From F23-B02 sp963640555 (GTDB taxonomy: Bacteria; Bacillota; Clostridia; Oscillospirales; Oscillospiraceae), in the NCBI GenBank assembly GCA_963640555.1, contig CAVHZB010000085.1, positions 1-17,694 of the forward strand: a stretch of 17,694 nucleotides of DNA, read 5' to 3'. Shown piece after piece: positions 12,095 through 17,694 of the stretch. The notes below the pieces were generated by a model that was not told where the DNA came from, searched no databases, and was given only the letters and a program-made list of their open reading frames with translations. Position 1 is the first letter of the stretch, and each line of letters begins with the position of its first letter. The translations under genes and the position numbers were made by a program.

Positions 12095-14065
12095 ATGGAT
12101 TTAAAAAAACTTCTCCAGCCGATAAAGGTCGGCAGTCTTGAGCTGAAAAACCGTTTCGTTGTTCCCGCCATGGGCACAAACTTTGCCACGCCCGACGGCT
12201 ATGTAACGGATCAGCTCATTGCATATCACACGGCCCGCGCCAAGGGCGGCTACGGGCTTATCATCACCGAGGTCGTTGCAGTGCAGGCAAACGGCAAAGC
12301 TATCATCTTTGAGCCCGGCATCTGGAACGACTCCTTTATCCCCGGATGGAAAAAGCTCACCGATTCCGTTCATGCCGCAGGCGGCAGAATCTTCTGCCAG
12401 CTCCATCATTGCGGCCGGCAGACTCTACCGGTTTTCATCGGCGGCGAAACTCCGGTTGCGCCGTCTGCCGTGCCTTGCCCCGCCGATGATTCCATCTGCC
12501 GCGAGCTGACAGGCAGCGAGTGCTGGGATCTTGTCCATGCCTACGGCGACGCTGCCGTACGAGCCAAGGAGGCCGGCTTCGACGGCGTTGAGGTCCACGG
12601 CGGTCACGGCTACATGATAGCCCAATTTATGTCCCCGCATTCCAACAAGCGCACCGACGAGTGGGGCGGAGATCTCTATGGCCGTCTTAAGCTTCCCCGC
12701 GAGATATTCAAGGATATCCGTCAGAAGTGCGGTAAGGACTTCCCGATGATATTCCGCTACAGCTATGATCAGAAGGTCACCGGCGGCACGACTCTTGAGG
12801 AAGCAACGGTTATTGCGCGGGTTGCCGAGGATTGCGGCGTTGATGCACTCAACATCACCGTTTGCACCTATGCAAGTGTCGAATATATGTGCGCAACTCC
12901 GATGATGCCTTCCGGCTGGAACGAGTTCCCGACTGCGGTGATCAAGAGCTCCGTCGGCATCCCCGTCATGGCTGTCGGCCGTTTCAACAACCTTCTTGTC
13001 GCAGCCGATTGCCTTGAGGCCGGCCGCGCAGACCTGCTTTGCTTCGGTCGCACATCCCTTGCCGATCCCGAGCTGCCCAACAAGCTGGCTGAAGATCGCC
13101 TTGATGAGCAGATCCCCTGCATAGGCTGCACTCAGTCCTGCGTCAGTGCGCTTACAAACCCCGCACGCGGATTTAAGGCAAGCTGCCTTATAAACCCTGT
13201 CACCGGTCACGAGTTTGAATATGACCTCGCACCGGTTGCGCCCGAAAAGGCGAAGAAGGTTCTCGTTGTCGGCGGCGGTCCCGGCGGACTCATTGCTGCG
13301 ATGACTGCGGCTCAGCGCGGTCACAAGGTCACTCTCTGTGAGGCAAGCGGCAAGTTCGGCGGCAAGTTCCGTCTTGCATCTATTCCGCCCTGTAAGCATG
13401 AGATCGCGGCCGGTCTCAAATACTACATACATATGTGCGAAAAGTGCGGCGTCGATATGCGTCTCAACTGCGAGGCAGACGAGCAGTTTATCCGTGATAT
13501 GGCTCCTGATTCGATAATTCTCGCCACCGGTTCCCTCGTTGCCAAGCCCCCGATCCCCGGCATTGATAACGAGAAGTTCCTCACCGTTGCGGACATTCTT
13601 GACGGCAAGGTGCTGCCCGGCAGAAAGGTTCTCATTGCCGGCGGCGGACTGACCGGCTGTGAGACTGCCGATTTCCTATGTGAGCATAACAGAATCGTTT
13701 CCGTTATGGAAATGGCTCCTGCCATTGCAAGTGATGCCGAGGCAACTCCCCGTCGCTTCCTTATGCAGCGCCTTAACAAGTGGAGTCATGCACTTGACTT
13801 CTACGGTCCTGCGCTGAGCGTTTACACCGGTGCAAAGATCAGGCAGTTCTTCGACGACGGCGTCGCCTATGAAATGGGCGGCGAAGTCAGGGAGCTGCAC
13901 GGCTTTGACAGCATTGTTCTCTCCCTTGGCGTCAAGTCCTACAATCCGCTTGAGGAGGTCGCAAGATCTCTGTGCGGTGAAGTGTATGTCGTTGGGGACG
14001 CAGAAGCTGCCGGCAATGCAAACCATGCGACAGACACCGGACTTGCAGCCGCGCTCAAGCTCTGA
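12095..14065 (+). CDS. NADH:flavin oxidoreductase with [4Fe-4S] cluster (2,4-dienoyl-CoA reductase / BaiCD-like)
   Basis: 656 residues in the three-part plan of bacterial 2,4-dienoyl-CoA reductase: an FMN-binding Old Yellow Enzyme TIM barrel (about 1-335), a Cys linker, and an FAD/NAD(P)-binding region. Seen: LKNRFVVPAMGTN at the start of the barrel; CQLHHCGRQ (101-109); VEVHGGHGYMIAQFMSP (165-181) with the active-site-type His168, His171 and Tyr173; SNKRTDEWGG; cluster Cys C342-x2-C345-x3-C349 and C364; GGGPGG (393-398) for FAD and GGGLTG (516-521) for NAD(P)H. The C345-to-C364 part is a few residues longer than in E. coli FadH. It should reduce an activated C=C bond (enone or dienoyl type). 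Start: ATG 12095 with GGAGG at 12079-12083; the frame opens at 12020 without a ribosome site. First gene of a regulated pair. Confidence 0.92.
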   Translation: MDLKKLLQPIKVGSLELKNRFVVPAMGTNFATPDGYVTDQLIAYHTARAKGGYGLIITEVVAVQANGKAIIFEPGIWNDSFIPGWKKLTDSVHAAGGRIFCQLHHCGRQTLPVFIGGETPVAPSAVPCPADDSICRELTGSECWDLVHAYGDAAVRAKEAGFDGVEVHGGHGYMIAQFMSPHSNKRTDEWGGDLYGRLKLPREIFKDIRQKCGKDFPMIFRYSYDQKVTGGTTLEEATVIARVAEDCGVDALNITVCTYASVEYMCATPMMPSGWNEFPTAVIKSSVGIPVMAVGRFNNLLVAADCLEAGRADLLCFGRTSLADPELPNKLAEDRLDEQIPCIGCTQSCVSALTNPARGFKASCLINPVTGHEFEYDLAPVAPEKAKKVLVVGGGPGGLIAAMTAAQRGHKVTLCEASGKFGGKFRLASIPPCKHEIAAGLKYYIHMCEKCGVDMRLNCEADEQFIRDMAPDSIILATGSLVAKPPIPGIDNEKFLTVADILDGKVLPGRKVLIAGGGLTGCETADFLCEHNRIVSVMEMAPAIASDAEATPRRFLMQRLNKWSHALDFYGPALSVYTGAKIRQFFDDGVAYEMGGEVRELHGFDSIVLSLGVKSYNPLEEVARSLCGEVYVVGDAEAAGNANHATDTGLAAALKL

Positions 14066-14077
14066 TAAATATATTGT

Positions 14078-14104
14078 AGGAGTCCGTCCTCGCGGCGGAC
14101 TCCT
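14078..14104 (+). other. intercistronic hairpin between flavoenzyme and alcohol dehydrogenase genes
   Basis: Perfect 9-bp inverted repeat AGGAGTCCG / CGGACTCCT with a 9-base loop, ending four bases before the GAGGAG ribosome site of the next gene. There is no U-tract. It may protect the upstream message or tune translation of the downstream gene. Confidence 0.6.
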
Positions 14105-14117
14105 CTGAGGAGAAGCT

Positions 14118-15269
14118 ATGTTGACTTATACTTTCGTTCAAAACATAAAAGTACTTGCCGGAGCGGGCAAAATTGCCGATATTGGCGAAGCCGTAGGCAG
14201 TGCAGGCTACAAAAGGGCCATGTTCATCCACGGCGGCAGCCTGCGTCGTTCAGGAGTTGCCGACGCCGTAAAGAAATCGCTTTCCGAGCACGGGGTCGAA
14301 TGCGTCGATTTCGAAAGGGTACAATCCGATCCTCCGGCAGCCCTTGTTGACGAGGGTGCACAATTTGCCCGTGAAAACGGCTGCGACTGCGTGATCGCCA
14401 TCGGCGGAGGCAGTGCCATAGATATGGGCAAGGCAGTAAATATGCTCCGTTTTAACGAGGGCAAGGCGCTCGATTACATTTCCAAGCCGCATGTTCACTC
14501 TCCCGGACTTTTCGTTGCCCCCACGACATCCGGAACCGGAGCCGAGCTTTCCACCGGCTCCGTGATCACCGACACCGAGCACAGCATGAAGCTGCCGCTT
14601 CCGGTTTACAATTCCATGCCTGAGGCAGCGATACTTGACCCCGAGCTCACTGTTTCCATGCCCGCGGCAATGACCATGCAGACCGGACTTGATGCGTTTT
14701 CCCATGCTGTCGAGGGATACTGCAATGTCATGAGCAACATGATGATGGATCCGATCTGTGAAAAAATCATGGAGCTCGTTGCGGAAAATTTGCCGCTTGC
14801 CGTTGCTGACGGCAGTAACATTCAGGCGCGTGCACATATGCAGGCAGCGGCATGTATGAGCGGCTGGACCCTCACCAATGTCTATGCCAATGTCGGTCAC
14901 AGCCTTGCGCATGTTGTAGGTGCAAATTATCACATTGTGCACGGCTCGGCCTGCTCATACGGACTCCCCCCCGTACTCAGGCATATGGCTCCTGCCGTTC
15001 CGGAAAAGATCAGGCGCATCGGCATGATACTCGGCGCGGAATTTGACGGCAGCGAGACCTCAGATCAGATCGGTCAGAAGGCTGCGGATGCTTACATCAG
15101 ATTCCGTGACGGTTTGGGAATGCCGCCGGTGGCTGAAGCAGGCATATGCGTTGAGGATGTCGACGCGCTGGCTGAGCTCGTCGTACACGAGCCGTTTGCG
15201 CAGCTTACACCCGTACCCGTTGACCACGCCGCTGCCGTGAGAATGCTTAAAGAGATGTTGTCACTTTAA
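14118..15269 (+). CDS. iron-dependent alcohol dehydrogenase (group III)
   Basis: 383 residues, normal for the family, which interconverts alcohols with aldehydes or ketones using NAD(P). Features: N-terminal Rossmann-like part with GGGSAID (96-102), TTSGTGAE (136-143), DPELTVSMP (174-182), and the metal ligands Asp192 and His196 (GLDAFSHAVEGY), His261 (NVGHSLAH) and His275 (IVHGSACS). All four iron ligands are present, so the enzyme should be active. ATG 14118-14120 has a GAGGAG site. It is co-transcribed with the flavoenzyme gene (52-bp gap) and can be expected to act on the same substrate or a linked one, for instance oxidising a hydroxyl to the ketone that activates a neighbouring C=C; that pairing is inference. 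Confidence 0.92.
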   Translation: MLTYTFVQNIKVLAGAGKIADIGEAVGSAGYKRAMFIHGGSLRRSGVADAVKKSLSEHGVECVDFERVQSDPPAALVDEGAQFARENGCDCVIAIGGGSAIDMGKAVNMLRFNEGKALDYISKPHVHSPGLFVAPTTSGTGAELSTGSVITDTEHSMKLPLPVYNSMPEAAILDPELTVSMPAAMTMQTGLDAFSHAVEGYCNVMSNMMMDPICEKIMELVAENLPLAVADGSNIQARAHMQAAACMSGWTLTNVYANVGHSLAHVVGANYHIVHGSACSYGLPPVLRHMAPAVPEKIRRIGMILGAEFDGSETSDQIGQKAADAYIRFRDGLGMPPVAEAGICVEDVDALAELVVHEPFAQLTPVPVDHAAAVRMLKEMLSL

Positions 15270-15343
15270 ATTTGAGCCGGTAAGACGCTCTGAGCATAAA
15301 GCAGCCCGTTTCATTTGTTCTCCTTCCTATACATTTCGCAAAA

Positions 15344-15382
15344 GACCTCACAGGGCAGCTTCGCTTGCTGCCCCGTGAGGTC
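15344..15382 (+). other. long hairpin after the alcohol dehydrogenase gene, near the right island boundary
   Basis: 16-bp stem with a single A/C mismatch: GACCTCACAGGGCAGC pairs with GCTGCCCCGTGAGGTC around a 7-base loop. An AAAA precedes it and only AA follows, so as an intrinsic terminator it would fit the minus strand better; on the plus strand it may still end the ADH transcript weakly or protect its 3' end. The right repeat copy begins 10 bp after it. Confidence 0.6.
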
Positions 15383-15391
15383 AAGGCAGAC

Positions 15392-15433
15392 TCCGCCGGC
15401 TCCGTTCACCGGCTTGAGGACTACGGCAGATAA
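15392..15433 (+). pseudogene. remnant of the LOG-gene 3' end
   Basis: In the LOG frame this reads D-S-A-G-S-V-H-R-L-E-D-Y-G-R-stop, matching the end of the intact gene at 2535-3116 apart from the last two residues and one upstream. No further LOG coding sequence precedes it. It is the orphaned tail of the gene left at the far side of the island. Confidence 0.7.
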
Positions 15434-15446
15434 CGAAAAAAACCGC
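15392..15446 (+). repeat. right copy of the direct repeat flanking the island
   Basis: Matches 3075-3128 with four mismatches and one added A. This copy continues into a complete terminator hairpin, whereas the left copy does not, which suggests the terminator-bearing right side is the original downstream flank of the LOG gene. Confidence 0.88.
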
Positions 15447-15463
15447 CCGTCGGGCGGTTTTTT
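15437..15463. terminator. bidirectional rho-independent terminator (probable original LOG terminator)
   Basis: A-tract 15437-15442, stem CCGCCC/GGGCGG (15443-15448 with 15452-15457), 3-base loop, T-tract 15458-15463. It lies between convergent units and 18 bp past the SLH gene stop on the minus strand. It is close in sequence to the terminator at 182-207. Confidence 0.9.
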
Positions 15464-15480
15464 CATATGTCATATTGATT

Positions 15481-17607
15481 TCATTTTGTTGTCGTCGTTT
15501 CCGGGACGATATCGTATGTCGGGACGACCTCAATGCCTATGCGTCCGTCGTTTACATCAAAGTTCTGCAGAACATCCGTGCCGGCAATGACGAAGGTGAA
15601 TGACTGGATGTCGTTGGGCTTGAGCTCAAAGCCGACCATGCGGTTGAGATCGTATGCAACGAGTGTATCGTCAACATACACCTTCACGATGTAGGATCTC
15701 AGGTCTATCGTCGAGCCGGTCAGGTTCACATACTTCGTCTGCACGATGAAGTCGTCGCCGCGTGAGAACGCCTTTGTGACGGTTATCGGCAGGTTTGAAA
15801 CGGAGCTGACGCTCTCGGTAGTCGAGTAGAAGTCCTTACCCTTTTCGGGTGTGAATCGGGCACCGCTGTAATAAACGCTCTGGCCGAGCCAGTCGCCGTA
15901 CAGCGCGCGATTTGCAAGGCTGCTGGCATTGTAGACCTTCAGCTCGTTTGCGTTGCTGGTCACAAGGGTGTTCGGGATGAGCACGAGCTTGTCGGCGGTG
16001 AAGTTTATGCTGTCATAAACGCCGCCGCACATGATCGCCAGACGGGTGCTGCCGCGCTGATCCATGCTGTAGACATTGCGGTTAAACGAGGACAGGCAGT
16101 AGAATGTGTCGCCGAACTTGTACAGCGAGCGGTTTCTGACATTCGTGGTTTTGGGAAATTCGCCGACGACCTTCACCACACCGGGTGTCTGGAGAGAGAT
16201 CGCGTAAAGGTTCAGGTCATAGTTTCCGTCGCTGTCATAGGCGAGGAAGTACATGACATGACCGTCGAAAAGGCTGGTATTTATCTTATAGTCCGCGACC
16301 TTCTGAACACTGCCGCGAGCCTCGTCATAGGAATAGAGCTTGTCAACATAGACCTCAGTCTCGTTGCCGTCGGCGTCCTTGACGGTAACGGGCTCGGACA
16401 TCTTGAAGTAGATAATTCCGTTCCAGCCGTAAGGCACAAAGTTTGGCACCTGGCTGTAGGAAAGGTCCGTGAGGAAGGCATTGAAGCCGCCGTTCACTAT
16501 CCTGCCGAACGAGTAGACATAGCCCGAGGGCTGGTCTGCATAGGTCGTGAACGCCAGAGCGTACAGCCCGCCGTTATAGAAGCAGTACGACTCGATTATA
16601 TATCCGCTGTAAACGGTTCCGAGCCTGCCGGTAGCGGGGTCATAGCACATCAGTGAGCCGCTTGCCGTGCCGGAGCTGCTCAGGCAGAAATACACCTTGC
16701 CGTTATAAACGCTTATATTGTTCATATACTGCCCTATCTGCGCGGTGTACAGTGCCTTTGCCTTGTTGACGCCGTCTGAGGCATACAGCGTGTAGCGCAC
16801 GGTGTCAACGGTCTCGTAGCTCTTGTACAGGCAGTAGTAGGTGCTGCCGATCTGCACGGTAATGCTGTCATTTTCAAGGTTTGCCTCGTAGGGAGCCATA
16901 TCGGCGTTTACCTTGGAGTCGCTGCCCTTGCGCTCGGCGGGCAGCAGCAGGCGCGCAACAACGGTGGCTATCTGTGCGCGGGTGGTGTTATATGTACCGT
17001 AGAAATTATTATACCCGTCCATGCCGATGAGGATACCGGCAGAATAAAGCGTTTTGACAGAGCTCATGTAGTATGCGGGGATGGAAGCCTCGTCGTTTAT
17101 CGCAAGATCGCTTATCGAAGGCATGTCCTCCTTGCTTATCGTGCGCGAGAACAGATAAGCGAGGTCATAGCGGCTTATTGCACTGTCGAGCCCGGAGCCG
17201 GTCGGACAGCTCGAGGGCAGCATGCCCTGCTGCGAGCAGTACCGATAAAACGGGTCGAACCATTTTTCGCCGTCGCGCGGAGTTTCGTTAAGGGCGTTGC
17301 CGTAATATGTCGCATGAATACGGGCGGCGATCGCCAGAGCGTGCGCCCATGTGACATAATCGTCAAAGCCGAAGGTGCCGTTTGGGTAGCCGATCATGAT
17401 GCCCTTGTTGTACGATATCTCGATACCGGAATAGCCCCAGAAATTTGTGCTGAGGTCAGAGAAGGTGGTGTTTGTCATGTCGGCAACATCGTCGAACACG
17501 GCGAGCCCCTCACCGGGTATCTGCTCGGCATACGCGCTCACGGGCGCGGTACCTATGATGCAGCACACCGCCAGCACGAGCGCAAGTGCATTGCGTAGCT
17601 TCTTCAT
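15481..17607 (-). CDS. secreted S-layer-homology (SLH) domain protein with beta-propeller-like repeats
   Basis: 708 residues. A Sec signal peptide (MKKLRNALALVLAVCCIIGT, cleavage likely after SAYA at 24-27) is followed by three SLH units (about 49-98, 117-155, 165-222), the third ending in TRAQIATVVARLL. SLH domains attach proteins to cell-wall polymers of Firmicutes. Residues about 245-590 hold repeated Y-x-G-x-(I/V)-Y-F type strands with LYSYD or LYAIS elements, like DUF5050/TolB-type beta-propeller repeats. The last ~100 residues form a beta-rich domain ending in TTTTK. The start ATG 17605-17607 has a GGAGG site. It is monocistronic, has its own promoter, and lies outside the island. The exact role is unknown. 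Confidence 0.88.
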   Translation of the reverse strand: MKKLRNALALVLAVCCIIGTAPVSAYAEQIPGEGLAVFDDVADMTNTTFSDLSTNFWGYSGIEISYNKGIMIGYPNGTFGFDDYVTWAHALAIAARIHATYYGNALNETPRDGEKWFDPFYRYCSQQGMLPSSCPTGSGLDSAISRYDLAYLFSRTISKEDMPSISDLAINDEASIPAYYMSSVKTLYSAGILIGMDGYNNFYGTYNTTRAQIATVVARLLLPAERKGSDSKVNADMAPYEANLENDSITVQIGSTYYCLYKSYETVDTVRYTLYASDGVNKAKALYTAQIGQYMNNISVYNGKVYFCLSSSGTASGSLMCYDPATGRLGTVYSGYIIESYCFYNGGLYALAFTTYADQPSGYVYSFGRIVNGGFNAFLTDLSYSQVPNFVPYGWNGIIYFKMSEPVTVKDADGNETEVYVDKLYSYDEARGSVQKVADYKINTSLFDGHVMYFLAYDSDGNYDLNLYAISLQTPGVVKVVGEFPKTTNVRNRSLYKFGDTFYCLSSFNRNVYSMDQRGSTRLAIMCGGVYDSINFTADKLVLIPNTLVTSNANELKVYNASSLANRALYGDWLGQSVYYSGARFTPEKGKDFYSTTESVSSVSNLPITVTKAFSRGDDFIVQTKYVNLTGSTIDLRSYIVKVYVDDTLVAYDLNRMVGFELKPNDIQSFTFVIAGTDVLQNFDVNDGRIGIEVVPTYDIVPETTTTK

Positions 17608-17655
17608 ATATTGAACCTCCGATGGAATAAGCGTTACAATTTAGTGTCAAAATTG

Positions 17656-17684
17656 ATTATAGCAGGTTACATAATATTTTGCAA
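17656..17684 (-). promoter_or_regulatory. promoter of the SLH protein gene
   Basis: On the minus strand TTGCAA (17679-17684), 17-bp spacer, perfect TATAAT (17656-17661), about 50 bp before the start codon. Confidence 0.7.
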
Positions 17685-17694
17685 CTGGATTTTT

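Noticed and set aside
12425..13432. A 335-codon minus-strand open frame within the flavoenzyme gene
   Set aside because: It lies opposite the OYE barrel with its full motifs; no ribosome site or family features.
7648..15269. Identity as a classical bile-acid 7-dehydroxylation (bai) operon
   Set aside because: Only the flavoenzyme, a transporter and an NTF2-like protein resemble bai genes. The CoA ligase, CoA transferase and short-chain dehydrogenases are absent, the NTF2-like protein is shorter than BaiE, and nickel maturation genes are foreign to bai operons.
3075..15446. Integrase, transposase or insertion sequence responsible for the island
   Set aside because: No tyrosine or serine recombinase, DDE transposase or terminal inverted repeats were seen near either junction; only the direct repeat supports insertion.

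Overview
The window looks like chromosome from an anaerobic, moderately GC-rich Firmicute of the class Clostridia, probably a gut Oscillospiraceae-type bacterium. The signs are GGAGG-type ribosome binding sites, AT-rich intergenic promoters of the TTGACA-17-TATAAT type, an S-layer-homology surface protein, a CooC-type ATPase, and many 4Fe-4S proteins beside an Old-Yellow-Enzyme-like flavoenzyme. This assignment is an inference from content, not a database match.

Layout. Positions 1-3116 and 15430-17694 look like ordinary chromosome: the tail of a membrane permease, a glycerophosphodiester phosphodiesterase (minus strand), an SLC45/GPH-like MFS transporter overlapping a LOG-family gene (plus strand), and, at the far end, a secreted SLH-domain protein (minus strand). 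Between them lies about 12.3 kb that behaves as one accessory island. It is bounded by an imperfect 54/55-bp direct repeat that duplicates the last codons, stop codon and start of the terminator of the LOG gene (3075-3128 and 15392-15446). The original LOG terminator now sits at the far end, after the second copy.

The island has three transcription units. (1) A long minus-strand operon of eleven genes (10883 down to 3270): HypA; a Cys-rich double-ferredoxin protein; an EthD-like small protein; an NTF2/SnoaL-like small protein; an MFS transporter; a second, paralogous Cys-rich double-ferredoxin protein; a 2x[4Fe-4S] ferredoxin; an unrecognised protein; CooC-like ATPase; HypB GTPase; and an Mrp/NBP35 Fe-S carrier ATPase. 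(2) A minus-strand TetR-family regulator. (3) A plus-strand pair: a 2,4-dienoyl-CoA-reductase/BaiCD-type Fe-S flavoenzyme and an iron-dependent alcohol dehydrogenase. The operon and the flavoenzyme pair have matching promoters (TTGACA, 17-bp spacer, TATCAT or TATTAT), each with a GAATTGGTTCG palindrome just downstream of the -10 box. They are therefore probably co-repressed by the TetR protein.

How it may work (inference). The cluster looks like an inducible pathway for uptake and reductive processing of a small, probably cyclic or unsaturated, substrate: transporter, flavin reductase, alcohol dehydrogenase, and two small alpha/beta enzymes. Most unusually, it carries a nickel-delivery set (HypA, HypB, CooC) and an Fe-S carrier (Mrp), but no recognisable hydrogenase, CO dehydrogenase, urease or other known nickel enzyme. 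The best candidates for an undescribed metalloenzyme are the two paralogous Cys-rich proteins. Each has an N-terminal CxC(R) region and a CxCxC or CxCC-x-CCC knot ahead of two ferredoxin clusters.
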